NCBI RefSeq assembly: GCF_900106995.1
Contig: NZ_FNOK01000020.1
Coordinates: forward strand, 1-64,000
Source of the DNA: Saccharopolyspora shandongensis
Lineage (GTDB): Bacteria; Actinomycetota; Actinomycetes; Mycobacteriales; Pseudonocardiaceae
Direction: 5' to 3'
Length of the DNA stretch: 64,000 bases
In this document: positions 53,667 through 63,753 of the stretch, in pieces
Numbering within the stretch: the stretch's first letter is position 1
Layout of the letters: every line of letters starts with the position of its first letter
Translations under genes and position numbers: made by a program
Notes under the pieces: model-generated
Told to the model about the DNA's origin: nothing
Databases searched by the model: none
Seen by the model: the letters and a program-made list of their open reading frames with translations, nothing else

Positions 53667-54754
53667 GCGCGGACCTCCCGGTACCGACGGACGAGCAGGT
53701 AGATCAGGTACGGGGCGCCGAGGATGGCGGTGATGATGCCGACCGGCAGCTCGGTGCCGCCGAAGGCGGTCCGGGAGATCACGTCCGAACCGACGACGAG
53801 CGCGGCTCCGAGCACCGCGGAGGTGAGCAGCGGCGGCCGCGAGGTGCGCGCCACGCGCAGCGCGATCTGCGGGGTGGCCAGCGCGACGAACTGGATCGGC
53901 CCGGCCGCGGCGGTGGCGATCGACGCCAGCACGACCGAGGCCAGCAGCAGCGCGCCCCGCGCGAAGTCCATCCGGACGCCCAGGCCGCGCACCGTGTCGT
54001 CGTCGAACTGCAGCGCGCCGAGCACGTGCGCGCCGATCAGGGCCAGCGGGATCAGCACGACCAGGGCGATCCCGACCGGGATGACGTGCTCCCAGCCGCG
54101 CGCGTTGAGGCTGCCCGTCAGCCACACCATGGCCCGGCTCGCCTCGGTGACGTCGCCGACGGTGAGCAGCCAGTAGGTCGCGTTGCCCGCCAGCGCGCTG
54201 ACGCCGACGCCGACCAGCACCAACCGGAAGGAGTCCACGCCGCGGCGGTAGGCCAGCGCGTAGACGGCGATGCCGGTGACCAGCCCGCCCGCCAGCGCCA
54301 CCAGCGGCAGGCCGTAGTCGGCGAGCGCGCCCGCGAGGCTGCCCGCGGTGCCGCCGAGCACGATCACCAGCGTCGCGGCGGTGCCCGCGCCCCAGGTGAT
54401 GCCGAGCATGTCCGGGCTGGCCAGCGGGTTGCGGGCGAGCGCCTGCATGATCGCGCCGGCGAGGCCGAGCGCGGCGCCGACCAGCAGGCCGGTCAGCGAC
54501 CTCGGCAGCCGCAGCTCCCAGATGATGATCTGCTGCGCCCGGTCGCCGCCGCCCAACAGCGTGTTGAGCACCTCCAGCGGGCTGATCTGGTACTCGCCGA
54601 GGCCGACGTTGAGCACGAACACGGCCAGCAGCACGGCCAGGCCGCCCAGCAGCGCCAGCAGCGGCCGCAAGCGCAGCACCCCGGAGAACGGGCCCACCCG
54701 GACCGACCGGCGACCGGAGACGCCTGGCTGCTCGTCGTCGAGGACTTGGGTCAC
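53663..54754 (-). CDS. Siderophore ABC transporter permease, FecCD family (second)
   Basis: A 363-aa permease with about ten helices. IIIWELRLPRSLTGLLVGAA LGLAGAIMQALARNPLASPD MLGITWGAG is the FecCD signature. AAAGPIQFVALATPQIALRV contains the loop contacting the ATPase, and PVGIITAILGAPYLIYLLVR R ends the protein. GTG 54754 overlaps the stop of the first permease (GTGA). FepG/FepD-type by position. Confidence 0.93.
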   Translation of the reverse strand: MTQVLDDEQPGVSGRRSVRVGPFSGVLRLRPLLALLGGLAVLLAVFVLNVGLGEYQISPLEVLNTLLGGGDRAQQIIIWELRLPRSLTGLLVGAALGLAGAIMQALARNPLASPDMLGITWGAGTAATLVIVLGGTAGSLAGALADYGLPLVALAGGLVTGIAVYALAYRRGVDSFRLVLVGVGVSALAGNATYWLLTVGDVTEASRAMVWLTGSLNARGWEHVIPVGIALVVLIPLALIGAHVLGALQFDDDTVRGLGVRMDFARGALLLASVVLASIATAAAGPIQFVALATPQIALRVARTSRPPLLTSAVLGAALVVGSDVISRTAFGGTELPVGIITAILGAPYLIYLLVRRYREVRA

Positions 54755-55833
54755 AACCGCACCAACTTCCGGCGGCGCACGAGCGCGATGAAGAACGGTG
54801 CGCCGACCATCGCCAGCATCACCCCGACCTGCACTTCGGACGGCCGCGCCACGACCCGGCCGAGCACGTCGGCGAGCAGCACCAGCGACGCGCCCAGCAG
54901 CCCGGCGAAGGGCAGCAGCCAGCGGTAGTCGGCGCCGGTGAAGTAGCGGGCCACGTGCGGCACGATCAACCCGACGAACCCGATCGGCCCGCAGATCGCG
55001 ACCGCGCCGCCGACCAGGATCGCGATCGCGGCGATGCCCGTCCGGCGGGCCCACTCGACGCGGTGGCCGAGCGAGCGGGCCACGTCGTCGCCGAGCGACA
55101 GGGCGTTGAGGCTCGACGCGTTGGCCAGCGCCAGCACCACGCCCACCACCAGGAACGGCAGCACCTGCGGGATCACCGCGGTGTCGGTGATCGCGATGGA
55201 GCCGACCTTCCAGAACCGATAGGTGTCCATGGTCTGCTGGTCGGAGATCACCAGCGCCGAGGTGATGGCCTGCAGCAGGTGGCTGATCGCGGTGCCGGCC
55301 AGCGCCAGCGTCACCGGGGTCGGGCCGCCGCGGCCGAGGGAGCCGATCGCGAACACCGCGAGCGCGCCCAGCATCGCGCCGGCGAAGCCGAACCAGATGA
55401 ACCCGAGCAGCGTCGTGACGCCGAAGGTGTAGACCGCGAGCACGACGGCCAGCGCCGCGCCCTGCGTGATGCCGAGGATGCCCGGGTCGGCGATCGGGTT
55501 GCGGGTGTGGCCCTGCATCAGCGCGCCGGCCAGGCCCAGCGCCGCGCCCGCGAGGACGCCGACCACGGTGCGCGGCACCCGCAGCTCGCGGATGATCAGG
55601 TCGTTCTCCGTGCCGGTCGGCGCGAACAGCCCGGCCCACACGTCCGCGAGCGGGATCGTCTTGGCGCCGATCACCACGCTGAGCACGCAGCTGACCACCA
55701 GCACGACCAGCAGGACGACGATGCCCATGACCCGGCGGCGCCGGCGTTGTCGCAGGCGTTCGCCGCCGGCAGTGGTGGCCGCCGCGGCCTGCTCGGACCC
55801 GGGAGGGCCGTCGACGGCCACGCTGCGACTCAC
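54751..55833 (-). CDS. Siderophore ABC transporter permease, FecCD family (first)
   Basis: A 360-aa permease. A basic cytoplasmic N-terminus (RLRQRRRRRV) precedes the membrane helices. LIIRELRVPRTVVGVLAGAA LGLAGALMQGHTRNPIADPG ILGI and VAICGPIGFVGLIVPHVARY are FecCD hallmarks. GTG 55833 has GGGAGTGGG upstream; the in-frame ATG 31 codons earlier overlaps the iron box and is not used. First gene of the operon, 36 bp after the iron-regulator site. Confidence 0.93.
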   Translation of the reverse strand: MSRSVAVDGPPGSEQAAAATTAGGERLRQRRRRRVMGIVVLLVVLVVSCVLSVVIGAKTIPLADVWAGLFAPTGTENDLIIRELRVPRTVVGVLAGAALGLAGALMQGHTRNPIADPGILGITQGAALAVVLAVYTFGVTTLLGFIWFGFAGAMLGALAVFAIGSLGRGGPTPVTLALAGTAISHLLQAITSALVISDQQTMDTYRFWKVGSIAITDTAVIPQVLPFLVVGVVLALANASSLNALSLGDDVARSLGHRVEWARRTGIAAIAILVGGAVAICGPIGFVGLIVPHVARYFTGADYRWLLPFAGLLGASLVLLADVLGRVVARPSEVQVGVMLAMVGAPFFIALVRRRKLVRL

Positions 55834-55868
55834 GTCCCACTCCCTCTGTTCACCCGTCCGGACCGCAC

Positions 55869-55887
55869 TTAGGTTAGGCCCACCTAA
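55869..55887 (-). promoter_or_regulatory. Iron-regulator box (DmdR/IdeR type)
   Basis: TTAGGTTAGGCCCACCTAA matches the 19-bp DmdR/IdeR consensus TTAGGTTAGGCTCACCTAA at 18 of 19 positions. It lies 36 bp before the first permease start, where iron-bound repressor would block transcription when iron is plentiful. Confidence 0.85.
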
Positions 55888-56067
55888 GGCTGAACCAACA
55901 GGGTGGGCCGGAATGTCCGATGTCACACGTCGGCGGGGGATGGCTGTCTACCGGCGTCGGGGCAACCGGCAAAAAGGGCAACGCGGACCGCAATCGGACA
56001 AGATCTCGCGTTGATCAATCGCCACTTTTCGGGCCGTTAAGCGGCGAATAGAGTTATCCGAACGCAA

Positions 56068-56109
56068 CGAGGGGCGTTTGCGGGCCGTGTGCCCCGCAAA
56101 CGCCCCTCG
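56068..56109. terminator. Terminator of lsr2
   Basis: A perfect 17-bp stem CGAGGGGCGTTTGCGGG (56068-56084) with 56093-56109, 12 bp past the lsr2 stop. The 180 bp between it and the siderophore operon promoter show no gene. Confidence 0.9.
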
Positions 56110-56121
56110 GCGTCGGTTACT

Positions 56122-56475
56122 TCAGTTCGCCTGGTGGTACTGCTCGACGATGTCCGCGGGGATACGGCCCCGGTCCGACACCTTCAGACCGCGCTTGCGA
56201 GCCCATTCCCGAATGGCCTGGTTCTGCTCGCGATCGGCACTCGTGGAACCGCCGGCGGAACGCGCCGTGGCACCCGGGCGCGGACCCGGCTTCTTCCGGC
56301 CGCCCGCCCGGCGCGCGTTCGAGACGTAGTTCGCGAGGGCATCCCGCAACTCACCGGCATTGTCGGCGGAGAGGTCGATCTGGTAGGCGACGCCGTCCAA
56401 TCCGAACTCGACGGTTTCATCCGCCTGGCCGCCGTCTAGATCGTCGACAAGGGTGACAGTGACCTTCTGCGCCAT
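56122..56475 (-). CDS. lsr2: Lsr2 nucleoid-associated protein
   Basis: A 117-aa H-NS-like protein. The N-terminal dimerisation domain ([25 protein letters not shown]) and the C-terminal AT-groove-binding domain with the RGR core ([20 protein letters not shown]) are typical. Lsr2 coats AT-rich DNA and silences foreign genes and secondary-metabolite clusters. ATG 56475 has GGGGAGGAC upstream. Between lysS and clpC as in mycobacteria, though an iron operon is inserted. The AT-rich gap before it may allow autoregulation. Confidence 0.96.
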   Translation of the reverse strand: MAQKVTVTLVDDLDGGQADETVEFGLDGVAYQIDLSADNAGELRDALANYVSNARRAGGRKKPGPRPGATARSAGGSTSADREQNQAIREWARKRGLKVSDRGRIPADIVEQYHQAN

Positions 56476-56660
56476 CTTCGAAGTCCTCCCCGGAGCAAAA
56501 AATGTGCAATAGTGGGACAGCGACATCCGCCAGGAGCGCAACTCCCTTGCGAGTACGTCAATAAGCCGTCACCGGAACATTCTGAGCACAGGTTAGCGCA
56601 GTAACTGCGACAATGCACTCACCCGGGCCGGAAAATTCACCGCCTCCCGCCCTGATCGGG

Positions 56661-58184
56661 TCATTCCGGCCGGACCAGCGGGAACAGGATCGTCTCCCGG
56701 ATACCGAGACCGGTCAACGCCATCAACAACCTGTCGATACCGATTCCGACCCCGCCGCTGGGCGGCATTCCGTACTCCAGGGCGCGGAGAAAGTCCTCGT
56801 CGATCGGCATCGCCTCGTCGTCTCCGGCGGCCGCGAGTGCGGCCTGTTCCTCGAGGCGAGCGCGTTCCACGACCGGGTCGACGAGTTCGGAGTATCCGGT
56901 CCCGAGCTCGAACCCGCGAACGTACAGATCCCATTTCTCCGCCACGCCCGGTTCCGTGCGGTGCTGCCGGGTCAGCGGGGAGGTCTCCAACGGGAAGTCG
57001 CGAACGAACGTCGGCGCGGTCAAATGATCGCCGACCAGGTGCTCCCAGAGCTCCTCGACGAGCTTTCCGTGGCCGTGCTTCGGATCGGTCTGCAATCCGT
57101 AGGAGTCCGCGTGCTTGCGCAGCGCCTCCACCGGAGTTTCCGGGGTGATCTCCGAATCCAGCGCTTCCGACAAGGAGTCGTACATCCGCAGCGACGTCCA
57201 CTCGCCGGACAAGTCGTACTCGGTCCCGTCGAACCAGGTGACCACCTGCGAACCCGCGACCGCCTCGGCCGCTTCCTGGATCAGCGACCGGGTGAGCTCG
57301 GCCATGTCGTTGTAATCGGCATACGCCTGGTAGAACTCCAACATCGCGAACTCCGGCGAGTGGGAAGAATCACTGCCCTCGTTGCGGAAGTTCCGGTTGA
57401 TCTCGAAAACTTTCTCGATCCCGCCGACCACGCATCGCTTCAGATACAACTCCGGCGCGATCCGCAGGAACAGGTCCATGTCGAAGGCGTTGGAATGCGT
57501 CGTGAACGGACGAGCCGCGGCACCGCCTTGCAGCGTCTGCAACATCGGGGTTTCCACCTCGACGAAACCGCGCCGGTCGAACGAATCCCGCAGCGATCGC
57601 TGAACCGCGGCGCGGGTGCGCACCGTGTCGGCGGCCTGCTTCCGCACGATCAGATCGACGTAGCGCTGCCGGACGCGGGTTTCCTCGCCGAGGTCCTTGT
57701 GCATCACCGGCAGCGGGCGCAGCGTCTTGGCCGCCATCCGCCATTCGTCGGCCATCACGGACAGCTCGCCGCGCCGGGAGGTGATCACCTCGCCGCGCAC
57801 GAAGACGTGGTCGCCGAGGTCGACATCGGCCTTCCAGGCCGCCAGCGAGTCCTCGCCGACCTGCTTGAGGCTGAGCATGGCCTGCAGCTCGGTGCCGTCG
57901 CCGGCGCGCAGCGTGGCGAAGCAGAGCTTTCCGGTGTTGCGCAAGAACATCACGCGGCCCGCGACGCCGACCTGGTCGCCGGTGGCGGTGTCGGGCTCCA
58001 GGTCCGGGTACGCCGCGCGCACCTCGGCGAGGCCGTGCGTGATCGGCAGGTTCACCGGGTAGGGGTCGACTCCGGCGGCGAGCAGGCGCTCCCGCTTCTC
58101 CCGCCGGATCCGCATCTGTTCCGGCAGATCGTCGACGCCGTCAGCGCTGGATGCCGGGGGGTTGGGAAGGTCCTGGTCAGTCAC
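56661..58184 (-). CDS. lysS: Lysine-tRNA ligase, class II
   Basis: A 507-aa synthetase. Residues 60-160 are the OB-fold anticodon domain ([20 protein letters not shown]). Class II motif 1 is seen at [14 protein letters not shown], motif 2 at [20 protein letters not shown], motif 3 at [23 protein letters not shown]. The end is FPLVRPE. GTG 58184 stands very close to a GGAGG; TTG 58193 is the alternative. It precedes lsr2 in the direction of transcription and is separated from coaX upstream by a 229-bp gap. Confidence 0.96.
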   Translation of the reverse strand: MTDQDLPNPPASSADGVDDLPEQMRIRREKRERLLAAGVDPYPVNLPITHGLAEVRAAYPDLEPDTATGDQVGVAGRVMFLRNTGKLCFATLRAGDGTELQAMLSLKQVGEDSLAAWKADVDLGDHVFVRGEVITSRRGELSVMADEWRMAAKTLRPLPVMHKDLGEETRVRQRYVDLIVRKQAADTVRTRAAVQRSLRDSFDRRGFVEVETPMLQTLQGGAAARPFTTHSNAFDMDLFLRIAPELYLKRCVVGGIEKVFEINRNFRNEGSDSSHSPEFAMLEFYQAYADYNDMAELTRSLIQEAAEAVAGSQVVTWFDGTEYDLSGEWTSLRMYDSLSEALDSEITPETPVEALRKHADSYGLQTDPKHGHGKLVEELWEHLVGDHLTAPTFVRDFPLETSPLTRQHRTEPGVAEKWDLYVRGFELGTGYSELVDPVVERARLEEQAALAAAGDDEAMPIDEDFLRALEYGMPPSGGVGIGIDRLLMALTGLGIRETILFPLVRPE

Positions 58185-58319
58185 GGCCTCCAAGGGTACG
58201 TTTCGCGGTGCTCCGCTCCGCCACCAGGCGTCCTTTCAGCGGTTGACACCACGCGGCCCGTTTCGCGGCCGGAGTGGAGCGAACCCGTTCGCTTCATCTC
58301 CCCGATCCGCTGGAATGAG

Positions 58320-58366
58320 GTGAACGGACCGTTCGTCCCGATAGAGGAGGTCAACAGGCCGTTCAC
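58320..58366. repeat. GTGAACGG inverted repeat between coaX and lysS
   Basis: GTGAACGG (58320-58327) and CCGTTCAC (58359-58366) enclose related half-sites ACCGTTCGT and GGTCAACAGG. It lies in the only gap between these two co-oriented genes and may act as a terminator. Confidence 0.45.
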
Positions 58367-58413
58367 ACCATCCACCGAAAGACAGGCCGCGCACCGAGAA
58401 CGCACCCCGGGTG

Positions 58414-59208
58414 TCAGCGGAAGTTGCGGTCGAAGACGAGGCGGAGGCCCAGCAGCGTCAGGTCCGGGACGTGGTGGGTGATCGTCGTGGACTCGGTGAC
58501 CACCAGCGGCGCCAGGCCGCCCGTGGCGAGGACCGTGGTGGGACCGCCGTGGGTCGACTCCAGCTCGGCGACGATGCGGCTCACCAGCCCGTCCACCTGG
58601 CCGGCGAATCCGAAGAGGATGCCGGACTGCAGGCACTCCACGGTGTTCTTGCCGATCACCGAGCGCGGGCGGACCAGCTCGACCTTGCGCAGCTGCGCGG
58701 CCCGGGAGGCCAGCGCGTCCAACGAGATCTCGATGCCCGGCGCGAACGCGCCGCCCAGGAACTCGCCCTTGGCCGAGATCACGTCGATGTTCGTGGACGT
58801 GCCGAAGTCGACCACCACGCAGTTCGTCGCGTGCAGGTGGTGCGCCGCCAGGGTGTTGATCACCCGGTCGGCGCCGACCTCCTTCGGGTTGTCCACCAGC
58901 AGCGGCACCCCGGTGCGCACGCCCGGCTCGACGACCACGCGCGGCACGTCGCTCCAGTACCGGCCGAGCATCACGCGGAGCTCGCGCAGCAGTGCGGGCA
59001 CTGTGGACAGCGCCGCGATCCCGGTGATCTCCTCCGCGTAGTCGCCGAGCAGCCCGCGCATGGTCAGCGCCATCTCGTCGGCGGTCATCCGCGGCTCGGT
59101 GCGCATCCGCCAGTCCCGCACCAGCGTCTTCGCGACGTCGGTGTCCGGGCGGTCGGCGTACAGGCCGAGCACGATGTTGGTGTTTCCGACGTCGATGGCG
59201 AGCAGCAC
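58414..59208 (-). CDS. coaX: Type III pantothenate kinase
   Basis: A 264-aa kinase that phosphorylates pantothenate, the first step of coenzyme A synthesis. Seen: LLAIDVGNTNIVLGLY with the P-loop-like Asp, GADRVINTLAAHHL, VVVDFGTSTNIDVIS with the catalytic Asp, and GGAFAPGIEISLDALASRAA QL. GTG 59208 has GAAGGGAC upstream. Downstream of panC and panD on the same strand, so pantothenate synthesis and activation are linked as in mycobacteria. Confidence 0.95.
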   Translation of the reverse strand: MLLAIDVGNTNIVLGLYADRPDTDVAKTLVRDWRMRTEPRMTADEMALTMRGLLGDYAEEITGIAALSTVPALLRELRVMLGRYWSDVPRVVVEPGVRTGVPLLVDNPKEVGADRVINTLAAHHLHATNCVVVDFGTSTNIDVISAKGEFLGGAFAPGIEISLDALASRAAQLRKVELVRPRSVIGKNTVECLQSGILFGFAGQVDGLVSRIVAELESTHGGPTTVLATGGLAPLVVTESTTITHHVPDLTLLGLRLVFDRNFR

Positions 59209-59254
59209 CGTCGTTCGTCCCTTCGGGAGATTCGTGCCAGGTCGCGACAGCTGC

Positions 59255-59731
59255 TCAGTGCTCGGGCTGCTGCAGGAGGGCGTCGAGCTTCGCGGCGTCG
59301 TCCGTCTCCGCCGTGGGATCGGCCAGCACAGCGCCGCTGGTGAGCCCGGAGCCCTCCGGGGCGCGGGCCGGGTCCTCGCCGCGCTCCACGATGCGGTTGT
59401 CCGCATCGACGAAGATCACCTTCGGCCGCACCGAACGCGCCTCCATCTCGTCCATCACCCCGTAGGAGATCAGGATGACGAGATCGCCGGGCTCGATCAG
59501 GTGCGCGGCCGCGCCGTTGATGCCGATCACCCCGGAGCCGCGCTCGCCGGTGATCACGTAGGTCTCCAGCCGGGCTCCGTTGGTGACGTCGACGATCGCG
59601 ACCTGCTCGCCTTCCAGCAGATCCGCGGCGTCCATCAGGTCCGCGTCCACCGTCACCGAGCCGACGTAGTGCAGGTCGGCCTGGGTCACCGTCGCACGGT
59701 GGATCTTGGACTTCAGCATGGTGCGGAACAT
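59255..59731 (-). CDS. panD: Aspartate 1-decarboxylase proenzyme
   Basis: A 158-aa pyruvoyl enzyme making beta-alanine. With the start at ATG 59731 (after GTAGGAGG) the self-cleavage site Gly24-Ser25 (HYVGSVTV) falls at the family position. [18 protein letters not shown] and [28 protein letters not shown] are typical. The C-terminal 35 residues ([20 protein letters not shown]) are an extension seen in actinobacteria. Between panC and coaX. Confidence 0.96.
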   Translation of the reverse strand: MFRTMLKSKIHRATVTQADLHYVGSVTVDADLMDAADLLEGEQVAIVDVTNGARLETYVITGERGSGVIGINGAAAHLIEPGDLVILISYGVMDEMEARSVRPKVIFVDADNRIVERGEDPARAPEGSGLTSGAVLADPTAETDDAAKLDALLQQPEH

Positions 59732-59815
59732 CGCAGACCTCCTACTGCCGATACCGCGGCTTGCCGACGTATCTTGCGGGACGCCCGATCCGGCCGGACG
59801 GGCGCCTTCCCCGAC

Positions 59816-60727
59816 TCACGACCGCTCCGCCACCCCGGGGCTGCCCAGCAGCACCAGCGCGTTGTCGAGCAGCCTGGTCGAGCCGACCTTGGCCGCCACC
59901 AGCAGCCGCGCCTCGCCCTCGGCCGGGACCGGGCCCAGCTCGGTGTCGCGCAGCTCCAGGTAGTCGACCGCCACCGACGGCGCGGTGGCCAGCACCGCAC
60001 CGGCGGCTTGGAGCACCGCGTCCGCGCCGGCCGTACCCGCGTGCGCGCCGGCCGTCAGCGCCGCCGAGATCACCAGCGCCGCTTCGCGCTGCTCGGCGGT
60101 GAGGTAGGCGTTGCGGGAGGACAGCGCCAGGCCGTCGGCTTCCCGCACGGTGGGGATGCCCTGGATCCGGGCGTCCAGGTTCAGCTCCCGCGCCATCCGC
60201 CGGATCAGCACGAGCTGCTGGTAGTCCTTCTCACCGAAGAAGGCCAGGTCCGGTCGCACGATGTTGAGCAGCTTCAGCACCACGGTGAGCATCCCGTCGA
60301 AGTGCCCCTGGCGGGAGGCGCCTTCCAGCTGCTCGCCCAGCGGTCCGGAGTGGACGGTGATCTGCGGGTCGGTGCCGTACATCGCCTCGACCGACGGCGC
60401 GAAGACCAGCTCCGCCCCGGCTTCCCGGCACGCCGCCAGGTCGGTCTCGAAGCTGCGCGGGTAGCGGTCGAAGTCCTCGTTCGGCCCGAACTGCAGCGGG
60501 TTCACGAAGATCGACACCACGGTCACGGCGTTGATGTCCTGCCGGGCCCGGCGGATCAGCTCCAGGTGGCCGCGGTGCAGCGCGCCCATGGTCGGCACCA
60601 GGTGGATCTTGCGGCCGGTGGCCCGCAGGGCGCGGGTGACCCTGGCCAGCTCGGCGGGATCGCGGTGCACGGTCAGCTCGCCCCGCGCGAAACCCCGGCT
60701 TTCACTCATGACGACTCCAGTGCTCAT
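59816..60727 (-). CDS. panC: Pantothenate synthetase
   Basis: A 303-aa ligase that joins pantoate and beta-alanine using ATP. Seen: [21 protein letters not shown] with the HxGH motif, [44 protein letters not shown], and the KMSKS-like [13 protein letters not shown] 60727 is preceded by GCGAGGAGC and overlaps the DUF2520 stop (ATGA). Second gene of the DUF2520-panC-panD-coaX operon. Confidence 0.97.
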   Translation of the reverse strand: MSTGVVMSESRGFARGELTVHRDPAELARVTRALRATGRKIHLVPTMGALHRGHLELIRRARQDINAVTVVSIFVNPLQFGPNEDFDRYPRSFETDLAACREAGAELVFAPSVEAMYGTDPQITVHSGPLGEQLEGASRQGHFDGMLTVVLKLLNIVRPDLAFFGEKDYQQLVLIRRMARELNLDARIQGIPTVREADGLALSSRNAYLTAEQREAALVISAALTAGAHAGTAGADAVLQAAGAVLATAPSVAVDYLELRDTELGPVPAEGEARLLVAAKVGSTRLLDNALVLLGSPGVAERS

Positions 60728-61629
60728 GACGGCTCCTCGCCCAACGCCTCGCGGACCGCTTCGGCCCCGTCGGCACGCAGGATTCCGGCGTCCTCGGCGC
60801 GCTCCGCGGTCCGCTTCGCCAGCTCGCGGTAGCTGGGCACGATCTCGGGGTTCGCGTCCGACAGCGCCGCCAGGTGGGCCCGGACCGTGCCGGCGTCGCC
60901 GCGCATCACCGGGCCGGTGATGGCGCGGTCGCCGAGGCGCAGCGCGTTGTCCAGCGAAGCCGACAGGATCGGCGCCATGACCCGCTCCGGGACCTCGATG
61001 CCCGCGCCGCGCAGCAGCTCGGCGCACTCGTTGACCAGCGTGATCAGGTGGTTGGCGCCGTGCGAGAGCGCGGCGTGGTAGAGGCCGCGGGACTCCTCCG
61101 GAACCCGCACCGGCTCCATCCCGAGCTCCAGCGCCAGCGCCTCCGCGACGTGCCAGCCGGCTTCGTCCGAAGTGGACGCCGTGACGGCCATGCAGGCGGT
61201 GGCGAGGCGTTCGACGTCTTCCGCGCGGCCGGTGAAGGTCATCGCCGGGTGCAGCGCCAGCGGCAGCACGCCGATCTCGGTGGCCGCGGCGAGGACGTCC
61301 ACGCCGTGCGCGCCGGAGGTGTGCACGAGGATCTGCCCGCCGCGCAGCGAATCGGTGGCGACCAGGCCGCGGACCAGCCCGGCGATCGCATCGTCCGGCA
61401 CGGCCAGCAGCACCAGGTCGGCCTGCCGGGCGACCTCGTCGGGCGGCAGCACGGCGACCCCGGGGAGCAGCTCCTCCGCCCGGCGCAGCGAAGCCTCGGA
61501 CACCGCGGAAACCGCGGAGACCTGATGACCCGCGCGCCGCAGCGCCGCGCCCAGCACGGCGCCCACCCGACCGGCGGAGATGACTCCGACCCGCAGTCGA
61601 GGGCCCGTGCGACCAGCAGCAATCGCCAC
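60724..61629 (-). CDS. Rossmann-like and DUF2520 domain protein
   Basis: A 301-aa protein. The N-terminal Rossmann domain is [24 protein letters not shown], and the C-terminal DUF2520 domain includes [20 protein letters not shown] and [21 protein letters not shown] 61629 follows GGAGG at good spacing. It heads the pantothenate operon, as Rv3603c does in M. tuberculosis. It resembles ketopantoate reductase-type enzymes in fold and place, so a pantoate-forming role is possible but not shown. Confidence 0.92.
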   Translation of the reverse strand: MAIAAGRTGPRLRVGVISAGRVGAVLGAALRRAGHQVSAVSAVSEASLRRAEELLPGVAVLPPDEVARQADLVLLAVPDDAIAGLVRGLVATDSLRGGQILVHTSGAHGVDVLAAATEIGVLPLALHPAMTFTGRAEDVERLATACMAVTASTSDEAGWHVAEALALELGMEPVRVPEESRGLYHAALSHGANHLITLVNECAELLRGAGIEVPERVMAPILSASLDNALRLGDRAITGPVMRGDAGTVRAHLAALSDANPEIVPSYRELAKRTAERAEDAGILRADGAEAVREALGEEPS

Positions 61630-61862
61630 GTCGTCCTCCAATACCGTTCCAGTCCCAACCACCGGGTACCGGACAGCAGCGCGAGAGTAGCTCGCGAATC
61701 CGGCCGCCGTGCCCGTCAGGTGGCGAGGACCACGCAATCCGGTCCCAGCCCGGCAGTCTCCCGGCCCACAACTCCAACGAATCCCTGGGGCCCGGTTCGC
61801 ACCGGAATCGAGGGCTCGCACCGCCTGGGAACCCGGGACTCGGCTGCCACGGGACCTGGGGC

Positions 61863-62150
61863 CAGTTTCAATTGAGCGTTTTTCATCCTGGTCAACCCGC
61901 AGCCGCGGGCCGCAAAGGTGCACGTCGATGGGGTGCCGCATGCGCCGCAGGCGCATAACCCACCTACGACACCTGCACCGCCGCAGGTTCTCAGAGGCTT
62001 CCTGGCGAGGACGGCCCCTCCGCCGTGTATTGGACATACATCAGGAGGGGCACCCACAGACCAGGAAGCCTCTGAGGTTCCGCCACCCGCACCGCCACGC
62101 AAATCGAGGTTGGAAAAACCTCATTGAAACCGGGCCCAAGTTTCAGTTGA
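61863..62150 (-). repeat. Long dispersed repeat, copy B (reverse orientation)
   Basis: Starts at CAGTTTCAATTGAGCGTTTT on the + strand and ends at GGTTGGAAAAACCTCATTGA. Read on the minus strand it aligns with copy A at 25571-25935, sharing both ends, TGCGTGGCGGTGCGGGTGGC and TATGTATG..CCAATACACGGC. The central hairpin (62014-62051) has the stem GCCCCTCC/GGAGGGGC where copy A has GCCCTGAC/GTCAGGGC. It occupies the 790-bp gap upstream of the pantothenate operon, which holds no gene. Confidence 0.75.
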
Positions 62151-62194
62151 AACCGGACCCGGGTTTCCGTCGCAGCCGGGCCGGAGCCGCCCAC

Positions 62195-62280
62195 ACCCCT
62201 CCGGCGTGTCGTGGCCCGACGCGCCGGAGATCCGCGATTTCGATGGAAACCGAGGGTCCGATTTCCATTGAGCGTTTTCC
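62195..62280. repeat. Second-module repeats beside copy B
   Basis: A hairpin TCCGGCG...CGCCGGA (about 62200-62230) corresponds, inverted, to the terminal hairpin of copy A. It is followed by GCGATTTCGATGG and GGTCCGATTTCCATTGAGCG, which recall the repeat at 32240. Another partial end, CAGGTGAAAAACCTCAATGA, lies at 62391-62412. Confidence 0.55.
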
Positions 62281-62308
62281 ATCCTCTACGCGGAAGGCCT
62301 GCGTCCTG

Positions 62309-62356
62309 GGTCGTGAGTGGTCATGGCCGCTGTGGCGACCATGGACACTCACGACC
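62309..62356. terminator. Dispersed GTGAGTG hairpin, copy g
   Basis: GGTCGTGAGTGGTCATGG pairs with CCATGGACACTCACGACC with two mismatches, loop CCGCTGTGGCGA. It follows the PrsW gene by 60 bp. Confidence 0.7.
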
Positions 62357-62419
62357 CCTGCGCATTCGGGGCCTGGCCTGACGCCGCAGACCAGGTGAAA
62401 AACCTCAATGAAATCGCGG

Positions 62420-63703
62420 TCAGTCGCGGGAGCGCTGGATCGGGGGCTTGGGGCGATTGCCGGGGTACGGCGGGCGCTTGAGGTTGTGCTGGGTGAGCTC
62501 GTTGAGCTTGATGCGCGCCGTCTGGATTGCCTGCTGGGTGCCCGCCGCCGACCGCCGGGCCTGCTTCAGGTCGGCGATCAGCTTCTCCCGGCGCGCCCGG
62601 CGCGCCGCGCTGGTGGTCCGGCCCTGCTCCGCCCGGTGCTGCAGGAACGCCAGCTCCGTGACCGCGATCTGGTAGTCCCGCACCGCCTTCGCCGCCTCGG
62701 TCCCGGCGCTGCGCCGCACCTTTCGCAGCCAGCCGCGACGACCCGCGAGCGTCGCGAGCATCTCCATCTCGCTGCGCACGATCAGCCCGGCCCGCTCCAG
62801 CACCGGCAGCTGCTGGATGACGATCCGCTGCTCCCGCTTGCGCTGCCACACCACCAGCCAGAAGGTGCCCAGGAAGATCGGCACCATGATCAGGAAGTAG
62901 ACGTTCAGGAACTCCGCGCCGCCGAACAGCGTGGACGCGTTCCACACCGCGTGCAGCAGCACCGCGCCGGCGAAGCCGAGCACCAGGTACAGCACCCGCA
63001 TCCGCTTCCGGTCGGTGCGCGAGGCCAACCCGACGCCGATGCCGACCATCGAGCTGAACAGCGGGTGCGAGAACGGCGCGAGCACGCCGCGCACGATGAA
63101 CAGCGCCACGACACCGCCGCTGACGCCGCCGAGCCCACCGGCCACGAACGCCTTGCCGAAGTACAGGATGTTCTCGGTGAAGGCGAAACCCGCCGCGGTC
63201 AGCGCCGCGTACACGATGCCGTCGACCAGCCCGTTGAACTCCGACCGGCGGCGGAACCACAGCGCCACCACGAACAGCGCCTTCGCCGCCTCCTCCACCA
63301 GCGGCCCCATCACGGCCGTGGCGAAGAACCGGTCACCGCCCGCGCTGAACAGGACGTTGCCGAGCCCGATCATCGCGTCGTTGAGCAGCAGCGAGCACGC
63401 GGTCGCCCCGCCCGCACCCCACAGGAACGCGCCGAGCAGCAGCATCGGCGGCTCCGGCTCCCAGCGGTCGATCCAGATGATCGCGGCGAACACCACGCCC
63501 ACCGGGAGCAACGCGGCCACCGCGCCGACGAGCGCCGCCGCCGCGCCGACCTTCGAGGTGGTGACGCCGACCATCACCAACCCGCAGATTCCGAGCACGA
63601 TCAGGCCGGCGACGGGCCATCCGACGGCGTGGTTCTTGCGGGTCTGCAGCCTGCGCGCGCCGGAAAGATCGGCGGGCTGCCTCTGGAGGTCAGGACTCGA
63701 CAC
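62420..63703 (-). CDS. PrsW-family intramembrane metalloprotease
   Basis: A 427-aa protein with about eight helices. The PrsW motifs are present: GPLVEEAAKALFV (EExxK), FAFTENILYFG (FxxxE), SHPLFSSMVGIG (His) and HAVWNAS (His). In Bacillus PrsW cleaves an anti-sigma factor. The C-terminal 130 residues are soluble and basic (SAARRARREKLIADLKQARR). GTG 63703 has AGGG 8 bases upstream; a TTG two codons earlier is possible. No anti-sigma gene is visible nearby. Confidence 0.9.
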   Translation of the reverse strand: MSSPDLQRQPADLSGARRLQTRKNHAVGWPVAGLIVLGICGLVMVGVTTSKVGAAAALVGAVAALLPVGVVFAAIIWIDRWEPEPPMLLLGAFLWGAGGATACSLLLNDAMIGLGNVLFSAGGDRFFATAVMGPLVEEAAKALFVVALWFRRRSEFNGLVDGIVYAALTAAGFAFTENILYFGKAFVAGGLGGVSGGVVALFIVRGVLAPFSHPLFSSMVGIGVGLASRTDRKRMRVLYLVLGFAGAVLLHAVWNASTLFGGAEFLNVYFLIMVPIFLGTFWLVVWQRKREQRIVIQQLPVLERAGLIVRSEMEMLATLAGRRGWLRKVRRSAGTEAAKAVRDYQIAVTELAFLQHRAEQGRTTSAARRARREKLIADLKQARRSAAGTQQAIQTARIKLNELTQHNLKRPPYPGNRPKPPIQRSRD

Positions 63704-63753
63704 GGACAAAACCCTAGAGAACGGCCTCGGGGCAAGCCCGGATAGTCACCTTC

